Positions 32,097 through 40,422 of a stretch of DNA of 45,495 nt are shown here, piece after piece; position 1 is the first letter of the stretch, and the number at the start of each line of letters is the position of its first letter. Where the stretch lies: the NCBI RefSeq assembly GCF_019599265.1, contig NZ_JAHZTC010000028.1:1-45495 (forward strand), written 5' to 3'. The notes beneath the pieces are model-generated. The model had not been told where the DNA came from. It saw nothing but the letters and a program-made list of their open reading frames with translations, and did no database searches. The position numbers and the translations under genes were made by a program. Source of the DNA: Pontibacter sp. HSC-14F20 (GTDB taxonomy: Bacteria > Bacteroidota > Bacteroidia > Cytophagales > Hymenobacteraceae).

Positions 32097-33485
32097 TTAC
32101 CTGGGGTTTTGCTGCATACCCGACTGCTCGATCACATCCTCGGGGATGGCCAGGGCAAACCGCGGGTCACCTGGGGGCAGTAGGTACGTATTGCCGTTCA
32201 GGACCCGCTGGAGGGCAATGCCGGCGCCCTCCCTGTTCAACCGTTTGATATCCATCCACCGCAGCCCCCGGAACAGGAGTTCTTTCCGCCTCTCCTGGAG
32301 GATAAGTTCCAATGCCCCGGCAGCGTTGTCTGCAGCATATTCCTGGAAGGTGTCCGTTTTCCAGCGTGTGCGAAGCAGTTTGTTCAGGCTCTCCATCGCG
32401 CCGGTGACATCGCCTGTGCGTGCCCGGGCTTCCGCCTGAATCAGGTATACCTCGTTGGTGGCAGCCCCCGCAAAATAGCTTGAGCTACCGGCATAGCTTC
32501 CCCTGAAGGCGTTCGTGCCGTCGGCATTTCGGCGGAAGAACAAGGTGCGCCTGAGGTCATCCGCTGCATAGGAAGCGTAGAGGAGCGTATCGACCCGTGC
32601 GTTACCGATGGTCAGTGATTGCACACCGCCGAAGATATTGTGATGCAATACCTCTGCATTGAAGGCGGGGAGGGGGTAAGTGGGCGTGGCGGAGAGTTGG
32701 TTATAGTCCAGTAAGCCATCGTATAAGGCCAGGCTGCTATCTGCATAGGCACCGGCTTCGACATACTTTCGCATCGAAAGGCAGGCTCTGGCCAGCACGG
32801 CGTAAGCCGCCGGTTTAGAGGGCCTGACGGGGTGCTGTGTGCCGGCGGGAAGCAGCGTTGCCGCTTCCCGCAGATCACGCATCACCTGTTCATAGGTGTC
32901 CCGGACACTGGCTCGCACGAGTTGCTCATGGAAACTGGTTCCCAGCCGCAGGGGTAGTCCCAGGTCAGTCGATGCGGTGGCCTCGTCATAGGCAAGTGCC
33001 CAGACATAGGCTGCAGCCAGCAGCGCCTCCCCCCTGTAGAAGGAAGCCTGCCCCTTGACATCATCCCAGGTGGACGCATTGGCCGCTGTCCGGGGGATGC
33101 CGGACAGTGACTCCAGTACCGTGTTTGCGTGATAAATGGGTTGGAAGACGTTGTACCAGTGGTTGGGACGATAGCCCATTCTGAATAAGTTATCCTTTTC
33201 CCAGGTATACTTCCGGCGCTCGCTCTCGTTGCTCATGGCGTTCCAGGTAACTGACGGAAGATAAATATTATCGGCACTCGTCACCGATGAGCCCGCGGGG
33301 CTGTTCTGGTTCATCACGCTGTGGTTGTCAAGCAGTGCCTGCATGTCCTGCAGGGTGGAAGGAAGTGCCAGTTTCTTGTCCGGGCTCTCGTCCAGGAAGC
33401 TATCACAGCTGCCGAACAGGAAGGTGATCAGCAGCAGCAAGCCGTACAGGCTTGGTCGAAGTATAATTGGTTTCATGGGATTCAT
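32097..33485 (-). CDS. susD: SusD/RagB-family outer-membrane lipoprotein
   Basis: This 462-residue surface lipoprotein captures substrate for its SusC partner. The signal ends with the lipobox FLFGSCDSF. The TPR-rich SusD features include NHWYNVFQPIYHANTVLESL, the GEALLAAAYVWALAYDE block and a C-terminal LILQERRKELLFRGLRWMDI (typical of the family). ATG at 33485 or 33476 are both possible; the second removes three residues. It starts 17 bp after susC. Confidence 0.94.
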   Translation of the reverse strand: MNPMKPIILRPSLYGLLLLITFLFGSCDSFLDESPDKKLALPSTLQDMQALLDNHSVMNQNSPAGSSVTSADNIYLPSVTWNAMSNESERRKYTWEKDNLFRMGYRPNHWYNVFQPIYHANTVLESLSGIPRTAANASTWDDVKGQASFYRGEALLAAAYVWALAYDEATASTDLGLPLRLGTSFHEQLVRASVRDTYEQVMRDLREAATLLPAGTQHPVRPSKPAAYAVLARACLSMRKYVEAGAYADSSLALYDGLLDYNQLSATPTYPLPAFNAEVLHHNIFGGVQSLTIGNARVDTLLYASYAADDLRRTLFFRRNADGTNAFRGSYAGSSSYFAGAATNEVYLIQAEARARTGDVTGAMESLNKLLRTRWKTDTFQEYAADNAAGALELILQERRKELLFRGLRWMDIKRLNREGAGIALQRVLNGNTYLLPPGDPRFALAIPEDVIEQSGMQQNPR

Positions 33486-33502
33486 AAAGAAAGGTTATAC
33501 AG

Positions 33503-36500
33503 TTAGAGGGTAGCTTTCAGACCAAGGGAAACACTGGGGGGCTGGGGCAATGCGTTTAAGGCCGAAACATCCGGATCAAGTCCCCTGCGGTTGGCCCGCC
33601 ACAGAATGCCCAGGTTACCCAGGTTCAGGTAAGCCTGCATGTTTTTAAAGGATTTGCGGCCCGTATCCGGGCGCAGCAGGTCGTAGGAGGCGCTGATGTA
33701 TTGCAGGCGCACGTGATCCCCTTTTTCCACCAGTACTTCAGAACCGGCATAAAACACATCCCGCGCCGAGTCGTTGGGATAGGTGAGCGAAGGGACATGC
33801 GTTGTCCGTTCATCTCCGGGCTGCTGCCACCTCCTGGCAAAATCAGCGTGCCCTCCCCAGGCATCGAATAGAGAACCGTACTGGATGGAAGGTGCGCGGA
33901 AGTAGTACCCGAGTTTCCAGCTGATCCGCGCTGTCAGGGAAAGACGCTTCCAGGAGAGGGTGTTCCCCAGTGATCCGAAGGCGGTGGGGAGGGCGGAGCC
34001 ATGGTACTGCAACTCGTCCGGCTTCGCCTCGCCATAGACGATCGCAAAGTAGTCCTGGCTCACCTCCCCATCCACAAAACCCTGCGGATTTCCTGTTTGG
34101 GGATCAAGTCCAGCCCACTTATAGGAGTAAACGGCATGCAGGGGCTTTCCCGTTTCACCCGTGATGCGATACCCCGGGGTCACATACTGGTAGGCAGCCG
34201 ATTCGCCCAGGTAGTAATCGGTTACTTTCTCCCGGTTCAGGCTCAGGTTCAGCTGGCTGGTCCACTGCAGGGCACGGTCTATGTTGCGGCTCCTGATCTC
34301 CAGGTCGGCGCCGCGTCCGGCCATTGACGCCACATTCCGCATCACCTGACTGCCCACACCGGTGGTATAGTCAACGGGGTACAGGGCCAGCAGGTCAAAG
34401 GCTCGTTTGCGGTAGTATTCCAGGCTACCTGTCAGCCTGTTGTCTTTGGTACCGAAGTCCAGGCCGATGTTCCACATGCCCACCGTTTCCCAGGACAAAT
34501 CCGGGTTGGCATAATTGGAGAAGCGGGCATAGGTGTTCTGGGTGTAGGGAGAGGTGGCTACATAGAACAGGGTGGAAACCGCCGTGAACGCCGGGTTCGT
34601 GCTCCCGCTGTAGCCATAGGTGGAACGCAGTTTGAGAAAGGGCAGGAACCCACTACGGTAGAAAGGCTCTTTGGATAGCTCCCAGCTGAGGCCCGAGGAC
34701 CAGAGCGGATTCCAGCGATCATTTGTTTTCAGCCCAAACAGGTTGGAGGCATCGCGCCGTGCGCTGAGCGAGACCGTGTAACGGTCGCGGAAGGTATAGG
34801 CCGCGTTGGCGTACTGGGACAGGAAGCGATCGGTCCTGTGGTCCCGGTTGCTGTTGTCAGGAATAAAGAGCAGGCCGCCCGTCACCAGGTGGGGGTACCG
34901 CGTCGTGTAGTCCACCTCGCCAAAGGTCAGCCGCTCAGGATCATACCCATACAGCCTGGTGCGGGAGCCGGTGACACGGGCATGGCGCATCTCGGCCCCG
35001 ATGATAGCGGTTACGGTATGGTTTCCCCAGCTTCTGTCCAGGTTCAGCTGCCCCCGCAGGTTCTGGGAGGCAAGGAGGGTCCCCGTCTGGTCCAGGATGC
35101 CGCCTTCCGGCACCACATAGCGGATAGCGCCTGTTCCCGGAGGCAGCTGCGCGTAGCGGTTCACAAAGTCGCGCGCAAAATAGCTCTCTTCCCCGTACAG
35201 TTGCTGCCCTTCGGTCTGTTGGCGTTCGTACTGGTATTTCACATCACCACTCAGCCCGTGGCGCCAGGTATACTGCAGCCCGAAATTAGCGGTGACATCC
35301 TGCAGGGTGGTGGCAGAGTGGGCATGGCGGTAATCCTCCAGGGGGTAATAGTTCCAGTCTTTTAACCGGCCGCCTCCGACAGTGTCTTTATAGGCCTGGG
35401 TATAGTCCTTGTGCAGCGGCAGGGGAGTGCCGTTCTCGTCGGCAAAGCGGGCATAGGGGTACAGGTTGTTGTTCCAGTTTCCGATCTGGCCGTAGCCCGG
35501 TTTGCCGCTGCCGCTTTCACGCTGGGTATAGAAGGCCCCTGTGGAGAGTGCCAGGTTGCGGTGCGGGCGCAGCGTATTCTGAAACCGAAGGCTGAGCCGG
35601 TTATAGGTGGCAGCCAGCTCGTCGGTGTTGCGGTCGTAGCCGGCTGCCAAGCTCCAGGCCAGCACGTCAGAACCACTGCGCAGGTGCAGGGCATACTGCT
35701 GGCGCACGGCCTGCTGGTACATGTGCCGGTCGAATTCATCGCGCACATCCACCTGCCGCAAAGCATTAATTTGTGCGTCGGCCTGTTCAGGTGACAGGGT
35801 GCCGTTTTTTTTGCGGGCAAGGATCTCGACTACCGGGGAGAGCTCCGGGCGGCTCACTGCATTCAGCTGGCTGTCAAAGTACCCTTTCTCAAACAGTGCC
35901 TGCTCCACATCAATAAAATCAGAGGCACTGATAGGCCGGAGGTAGGAGAGGTCGGGTTTGGCGACTGCCGTCACGTTGACATTGATCTCGGCTGACAGGG
36001 GCTGATGGTAGCGCCCTTTTTTGGTCGTGATCACGATCACGCCGTTCCCGGCCCGGGCACCCCAGATGGATGCCGCAGCGGCATCGCGCAGGATCGTAAT
36101 GCTTTCCACATCGTTGGGATTGATGTTGGTGATGTCCCCTTCGTATGGGAAGTTGTCCACCACGATAAGCGGGGACTGGGCGCCGTTGATTGAGCTCAGG
36201 CCACGTACCAGGAGCTGCGGTTCAAAGCCCGCCCGGTTGACTGTCAGACCGTTTGCCACAGCCTCCAGCCGGCTGAGCACATCGGGACCCACCTGCTCGT
36301 TGAAGGTGGCCTTGTCCACCTGGGCAAAGGAGCCGGTGGCGCGCTCGCGGGGGAGTTGCTGGTAGCCTGTGGAGATGACCACTTCCTGCAGGCCCTGGTG
36401 GGCGGGTGCCAGGACAAGGACCAGGGGCTCCGGTAAGGGTAGCGTATAGGCGTATTCCTGGGACACAAAGCCAAGGAAGGAAACCTGGAGCACCCCTGTC

Positions 36501-36694
36501 TGTTGGGTGACGGGCAGCGTAAAATACCCCTCGTGATTCGTGATGGCGCCGGTGGCGGCGTCTTTCAGCCGGACGCTGGCGCCCGGCAGGGGGCTGTTGT
36601 CGGCCGCCGAGACCACCCGGCCGCTGAGCGCTTGTTGGGCCACAGCCGGGGCAAGGCCCCCCAGCAGGCAAAAAAGAAAGAAAAGTTTTTTCAT
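33503..36694 (-). CDS. susC: SusC/RagA-family TonB-dependent transporter
   Basis: This 1063-residue outer-membrane transporter has a signal peptide (MKKLFFLFCLLGGLAPAVAQ), a carboxypeptidase-regulatory-like domain (SGRVVSAADNSPLPGASVRL), the plug domain (SINGAQSPLIVVDNFPYEGD; SIWGARAGNGVIVITTKKGR) and a large beta-barrel. With SusD it imports an oligomeric substrate using TonB energy. The substrate cannot be told from sequence. No TonB-box sigma/anti-sigma pair is adjacent. It is complete. Confidence 0.96.
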   Translation of the reverse strand: MKKLFFLFCLLGGLAPAVAQQALSGRVVSAADNSPLPGASVRLKDAATGAITNHEGYFTLPVTQQTGVLQVSFLGFVSQEYAYTLPLPEPLVLVLAPAHQGLQEVVISTGYQQLPRERATGSFAQVDKATFNEQVGPDVLSRLEAVANGLTVNRAGFEPQLLVRGLSSINGAQSPLIVVDNFPYEGDITNINPNDVESITILRDAAAASIWGARAGNGVIVITTKKGRYHQPLSAEINVNVTAVAKPDLSYLRPISASDFIDVEQALFEKGYFDSQLNAVSRPELSPVVEILARKKNGTLSPEQADAQINALRQVDVRDEFDRHMYQQAVRQQYALHLRSGSDVLAWSLAAGYDRNTDELAATYNRLSLRFQNTLRPHRNLALSTGAFYTQRESGSGKPGYGQIGNWNNNLYPYARFADENGTPLPLHKDYTQAYKDTVGGGRLKDWNYYPLEDYRHAHSATTLQDVTANFGLQYTWRHGLSGDVKYQYERQQTEGQQLYGEESYFARDFVNRYAQLPPGTGAIRYVVPEGGILDQTGTLLASQNLRGQLNLDRSWGNHTVTAIIGAEMRHARVTGSRTRLYGYDPERLTFGEVDYTTRYPHLVTGGLLFIPDNSNRDHRTDRFLSQYANAAYTFRDRYTVSLSARRDASNLFGLKTNDRWNPLWSSGLSWELSKEPFYRSGFLPFLKLRSTYGYSGSTNPAFTAVSTLFYVATSPYTQNTYARFSNYANPDLSWETVGMWNIGLDFGTKDNRLTGSLEYYRKRAFDLLALYPVDYTTGVGSQVMRNVASMAGRGADLEIRSRNIDRALQWTSQLNLSLNREKVTDYYLGESAAYQYVTPGYRITGETGKPLHAVYSYKWAGLDPQTGNPQGFVDGEVSQDYFAIVYGEAKPDELQYHGSALPTAFGSLGNTLSWKRLSLTARISWKLGYYFRAPSIQYGSLFDAWGGHADFARRWQQPGDERTTHVPSLTYPNDSARDVFYAGSEVLVEKGDHVRLQYISASYDLLRPDTGRKSFKNMQAYLNLGNLGILWRANRRGLDPDVSALNALPQPPSVSLGLKATL

Positions 36695-36861
36695 AAAATA
36701 TATAGTGGTTTAAAGTAAAGAATGGAGGGATTGGTGGTGGAAAGTCGTTGGAGGAGGCGGTGTACGGTTGCGGCAAGAGCGAAGACTGCAGGCCCTGACT
36801 CATGTGCAGCAGCTGTTCTCATGTGCAGACCCTGTTCCGGGGCCTGCAGCACCGGCTTGTA

Positions 36862-38193
36862 TCAGAGCGGATCCTTATCCCGGACCACCAGCATGTCGAG
36901 GGTCCGTTCCGCCTCCACCAGTTCTAGGTTGTAGCGCTTTAATTCCCGGCGCAGGGCCGGCAGGTCCTGCAGCTCTGCCCGGATGGTCATGTCCACATGA
37001 CCGGAAAATCCGGTTTCATCCAGCAGGGGGTAGGGGTATGCTTTCACACTGCGCAGTTGATTTATCAGGTAGCTAACGGGGGCATTGCGCAGGTTCTTCG
37101 TGCCGGGCTTAAACAGGGTGCTTTCTGTCCGGCCTCCCTTTGTCCGCAACTTTTTGTCGCTCCCGTTCAGTACCAGCACCAGGCACTTGACCTGCCTTTT
37201 CTCAATGGACGCCCGGTAGTCAGTATAGGTGTTCAGGTCCTGCAGCATGCGTTCCTTTAAGCGTCCTGCCTCCGAGGTAGGCGTCATCACATCATAACTG
37301 TAGAGGTGTTTGCTCCGCCAGGCGATCGGGTTGTCGGGCGATTTTTCGGGGCGCAGGGGGCCTTCGTCCCGCACCTCGAGCAGGATGCGGTTCGGGGTGT
37401 AATCCGGGATGAGGTCCAGGGCGACGGCCAGGTACAGGTCCAGCAGCGGCTTATTGGTGTAGTATCTGCCGACCACTTCGCCCTGGTGATAGCGCACGTT
37501 GGTGCCGCTGGGCAGCCCGTCGACTTTCCCTTTCAGCAGCATGGCATAATGCACCAGGTTGCCCCGTGGCAGTTCGGGTGTTGTGAAAAGCGGGTGCTGC
37601 AGGTTGATGTCCCTTTTCACCCGTTCCGGCACGGCCTGCCCGCGCAGGACCAGGCGGATGTTCTCGGCTGTCACATGCTCATTGGTCGTGATGGCTTTGA
37701 CAATGCCGTTTGCCCCGATCCAGACCACATGGGGCACCAGGCGGTAGGGAAAGAGCTGGTCCAGGGTGGAGTCGCCTACCGCGGTGGGCAGGCTGTAGGG
37801 TTTGCCGTCTGTGTTTTTCCACTTCAGGTAAGTTTCCCTCACGCGTTCCTCCCCGTCCCGGGTCACCAGGAGGATCTTCAGTTCCTCGGGGAATTCCTGC
37901 TGGAGCGCCTCGTATTTAGGCATCACCGCCTTGCAGGTGCCGCACCAGGAAGACCAGAATTCCAGCAGCAGAAGTTTGCCCCGGAAGTCAGACAGCCGGG
38001 CAGAAGGGACGGGGCTGTTCAGGATACTGGTCACGGTAATGTCGGGCAAGGGCTGCCCGATGGAAAGCGCCGGTGGCGGTGCCTGCGCCCTGGCAAGGGG
38101 GAGCAGGAAGCCTGGCAGGAGCTGGAGCAGGATAGCCAGCAAGAGGAAAAGTATACGCATGAAGGGGCCCGGAAGCCATTTTTTGAGAAACAT
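36862..38193 (-). CDS. TlpA-like thioredoxin-domain protein
   Basis: I chose ATG 38193 (MFLKKWLPGPFMRILFLLLA), giving 443 residues with a signal segment; ATG at 38160 is an alternative. The thioredoxin-like domain covers about residues 50-185, with active site WSSWCGTCKAVMP and VPHVVWIGANGIVKAI holding the cis-Pro. The C-terminal 250 residues are a DUF-like domain often attached in SusC/D-linked TlpA proteins. It probably reduces or isomerises disulfides in the periplasm. It precedes susC by 167 bp on the same strand. Confidence 0.88.
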   Translation of the reverse strand: MFLKKWLPGPFMRILFLLLAILLQLLPGFLLPLARAQAPPPALSIGQPLPDITVTSILNSPVPSARLSDFRGKLLLLEFWSSWCGTCKAVMPKYEALQQEFPEELKILLVTRDGEERVRETYLKWKNTDGKPYSLPTAVGDSTLDQLFPYRLVPHVVWIGANGIVKAITTNEHVTAENIRLVLRGQAVPERVKRDINLQHPLFTTPELPRGNLVHYAMLLKGKVDGLPSGTNVRYHQGEVVGRYYTNKPLLDLYLAVALDLIPDYTPNRILLEVRDEGPLRPEKSPDNPIAWRSKHLYSYDVMTPTSEAGRLKERMLQDLNTYTDYRASIEKRQVKCLVLVLNGSDKKLRTKGGRTESTLFKPGTKNLRNAPVSYLINQLRSVKAYPYPLLDETGFSGHVDMTIRAELQDLPALRRELKRYNLELVEAERTLDMLVVRDKDPL

Positions 38194-38260
38194 GGACTTA
38201 TATGATTTAGGTAAAACAATGAGAGAAAAGGGACCTGCTCCGCTGGTAGTAGCTGACGGT

Positions 38261-38448
38261 TCAGCCTGGTGCAGCGGGCAGACTAAAGCGTCCATCGGCA
38301 TCCGTGATGACGCCGGTGCCTTTAATGGCTACGCCTGCACCGGGCAGGGAGGCTTATCTTTGGCAGAGGTCACCTTTCCGCGTACCTGCTGCGCCCTACC
38401 CGTGAAGGAGCAGTGCGACAGGAGTAAGAGAAGTACATTTATCCTCAT
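38261..38448 (-). pseudogene. N-terminal remnant of a second SusC-like gene
   Basis: From ATG 38448 the frame reads a signal peptide (MRINVLLLLLSHCSFTGRAQ), then QVRGKVTSAKDKPP. A one-base shift restores LPGAGVAIKGTGVITDADGR followed by FSLPAAPG and a stop at 38261-38263. This is the start of a carboxypeptidase-regulatory-like domain as found in SusC proteins. The plug and barrel are gone. Confidence 0.75.
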
Positions 38449-38624
38449 TTTGCTTATTGGTTTAAGTGATTAAAAATTTTTTAAGGTAGAAAATGAATAG
38501 GGTGACCGGCGGGGCATGGGCAAAGGCCCAAGCCCCGGGGGGATCCGCTTAGGAAACCTTAACTATCCTTACCTAATCTATAGCGCGGACCACCCCTCCT
38601 GAACAGCCTAAACAGGCCCGGTCC

Positions 38625-38810
38625 CTATTCATGTTTCCTTTTGCTTCTTGTAGCCTTATCCCGGATCACGAAGTCAGGTATCCGCCTGCTCACCGGCTAT
38701 AGGTCCAGGCCGTACGGCTGCAGCTGCTTCTGCAAGACGGGGAGGTCTGAAGGGTTTCCGTTCAGTTGGCTGTCTACGGCGCCGCTGACGCGGGGCAAAG
38801 GGCACTGTGA
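38625..38810 (-). pseudogene. C-terminal remnant of a second TlpA-like gene
   Basis: The minus frame reads LPRVSGAVDSQLNG, then SDLPVLQKQLQPYGLDL, an in-frame TAG, then PDFVIRDKATRSKRKHE and stop at 38625-38627. The intact TlpA-like protein ends with DLPALRRELKRYNLEL, then LDMLVVRDKDPL. The alignment holds across the stop. The rest of the gene is missing. Confidence 0.7.
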
Positions 38811-38815
38811 CAGGT

Positions 38816-39187
38816 TTATTCAGGGGGTGAAATCAGCAGCACCCAACTGCCGTCGACGGAGGTGTGCAGCAGGTCCAGGGCCTCGGCCAGGGGTGTAGCT
38901 GCTAAGGAAGATGCTGTTTTTTGGGGCCGGGGCGGCAGCATTTCTCCCGGCAGGTCATGTAATTGATATAGAGCCGAAACAAGCGTTTTAAGGTCTTCAT
39001 AGAAAGTGATCAGTTCTTTGTTTTGGGGACAGGTGACGGCGGCGCAGCTGTCTTTCAGAGCCAGGATAAACCATTTCCAGAGGCGCTGCTGCGCTTCATG
39101 CTTTGGGTGGCGGGCACAGAAGTCCAGCAGGGCCTGGTCGGGTTCGGAGAGTTTGAATTCAGGTAAGGTATAGGGCATGGTTTCCAT
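38816..39187 (-). CDS. Small hypothetical protein
   Basis: This 123-residue soluble protein has a helix-rich front (EPDQALLDFCARHPKHEAQQ, then RLWKWFILALKDSCAAV), a Pro-rich middle and a C-terminus ending DGSWVLLISPPE. There is no signal peptide and no known family. The start is ATG 39187 or 39178. A shorter ORF 143 bp upstream ends NWVLLVCPPE, so the two share a C-terminus. It is at the head of the remnant TlpA/SusC cluster on the same strand. Confidence 0.55.
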   Translation of the reverse strand: METMPYTLPEFKLSEPDQALLDFCARHPKHEAQQRLWKWFILALKDSCAAVTCPQNKELITFYEDLKTLVSALYQLHDLPGEMLPPRPQKTASSLAATPLAEALDLLHTSVDGSWVLLISPPE

Positions 39188-39330
39188 AGGTGTAATCGGT
39201 TAAAGTTTGGAAATGAAGGTTCCTGCCAGCTGCTAAGCAGTGCTGGTCATGCCGGGGAGGGGAAAGAAGACAGCTGCACGACAACACGGGCTAGCTGGTG
39301 TTAGCGGGGCAGCGACGGGGAATAATCAGT

Positions 39331-39522
39331 TCACTCCGGGGGGCACACGAGCAGTACCCAGTTCTGGAGAAGCTGCAGGGGGATAAGCGGCGCAAGGGTG
39401 CTGAAAGCCGCCAGTGGAGAAGCAAAAGAGCGGGAATTCAGACTGAATGATGTATGCTGCATAAATCCTAAGCTTTGAATACCAGTGTTGGCGTACGTCC
39501 TCTTGCCTTTCTGCTCAAACAA
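39331..39522 (-). pseudogene. Degenerate paralogue of the 38816-39187 gene
   Basis: The 63-codon frame ends PLAAFSTLAPLIPLQLLQNW then VLLVCPPE, against PLAEALDLLHTSVDGSW then VLLISPPE in the neighbour. The front half shows no similarity, so this is probably a truncated duplicate. It may not be expressed. Confidence 0.45.
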
Positions 39523-39581
39523 CCAGTGTTGCGGCAGCTCAGCCGTATCCCTGTCCGGGAAAACCGAAACCGAGCGCTTTC

Positions 39582-39595
39582 AGCAAACGTTTGCT
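39582..39595. repeat. Perfect 14-bp palindrome
   Basis: AGCAAACGTTTGCT is self-complementary over its full length. It lies in an AT-rich non-coding stretch about 220 bp before the XRE regulator. It has the form of a dimeric repressor site, but its regulator is unknown. Confidence 0.4.
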
Positions 39596-39723
39596 TTTAC
39601 GCTGTTAGCATTGAGCTGGAAAGCATGGTCTTTTGCGAATATGGAGAATACCTAATATCTTTAAGGTATGGAATACGCCTTCCAAGCTGAGCCTTTCGGT
39701 AAGACGAAATTGAGGGAAAAGGC

Positions 39724-39772
39724 ACTTGTATCAAATGTGGTATACTTGTATTTAACAAGGGCTGCACTTGTA
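39724..39772 (+). promoter_or_regulatory. Three ACTTGTA direct repeats upstream of XRE gene
   Basis: ACTTGTA occurs at 39724-39730, 39744-39750 and 39766-39772, with start-to-start spacing of 20 and 22 bp, about two helical turns. The array ends 46 bp before the XRE start at 39819. This is probably an operator for the XRE protein or another regulator. Confidence 0.5.
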
Positions 39773-39818
39773 AAAAACAATGAATTTAAATGGATAAAAA
39801 AGATATTTTTTGTAAATT

Positions 39819-40214
39819 ATGCCTATGGAAACAGCAGCCAGAAGAAGACCACTTCACTTGGGCGACCATGTGAGAAGAATGCGCACCGCTTTGGGAGTGA
39901 AGTAATCTGCCTTAGCCACGGAGCTGGGCATGACCCAGCAGAACATCTCCCGCATTGAGCAGGAAGAGGAGGTGGATGATGTGACGTTGGATAGGATTGG
40001 TAAGGCTCTTGGAGTCACGGCTGAGGCCATAAAGAATTTTACTGAGGAGGGGCCCGTTTTTCATATACAAAACATGAATGATAACTCTGGTAATTTTAAT
40101 CAATATAACTTCAATCCTATTGAAAAAATAGTGGAGCTTTATGATGCTTTGCTGAAGAGTGAAAGGGAGAAAGTGGAGTTGTTGGAGCGAATGCTAAAGG
40201 ATCAAAAGCTTTAG
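39819..40214 (+). pseudogene. XRE-family regulator with nonsense codon
   Basis: From ATG 39819 (MPMETAARRRPLHLGDHVRR, then MRTALGVK) the frame meets TAA at 39903-39905. It then continues SALATELGMTQQNISRIEQE through a complete XRE helix-turn-helix to TAG at 40212-40214. Homologous HTH proteins read VKQSxLA here, so a CAA to TAA change at codon 29 is the simplest explanation. The C-terminal part has GPVFHIQNMNDNSGNFNQYN and a coiled coil, a common small-regulator layout. Re-initiation at ATG 39930 would make a 94-residue protein lacking half the HTH. Confidence 0.75.
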
Positions 40215-40254
40215 GAGTGCAGATTTCAATAGCTTTCTAATGCGTTCTGAGCAG

Positions 40255-40285
40255 CAGGTCTTTGGTTCGAATCCAAACGGGATCA
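40255..40285 (+). tRNA. tRNA 3' fragment (T arm and acceptor strand)
   Basis: TTTGG-TTCGAAT-CCAAA (40261-40277) is a perfect T stem and loop with the TTCGAAT loop. The next seven bases CGGGATC and A at 40285 have the form of the acceptor strand and discriminator base. No matching 5' half (GATCCCG) is found upstream and the anticodon stem before it does not pair. It is therefore a 3' fragment, as left when an element integrates in a tRNA gene. Confidence 0.55.
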
Positions 40286-40300
40286 CAAACACATTGTCTA

Positions 40301-40335
40301 AAAAACCTCTTTACAGCCTTGTAGAGAGGGTTTTT
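40301..40335. terminator. Intrinsic terminator
   Basis: AAAAACCTCTTTAC (40301-40314) pairs with GTAGAGAGGGTTTTT (40321-40335) with one bulged G, loop AGCCTT, and T-runs on both strands. It lies between the convergent XRE gene and umuC. Confidence 0.8.
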
Positions 40336-40422
40336 CATTTTTAGAATATAGGCATGTAGAACAGTTTGTTCTACACGTCTTAATTTTCATTCTCATCAAA
40401 AGTTTATAGTTAGATTAAGTCA

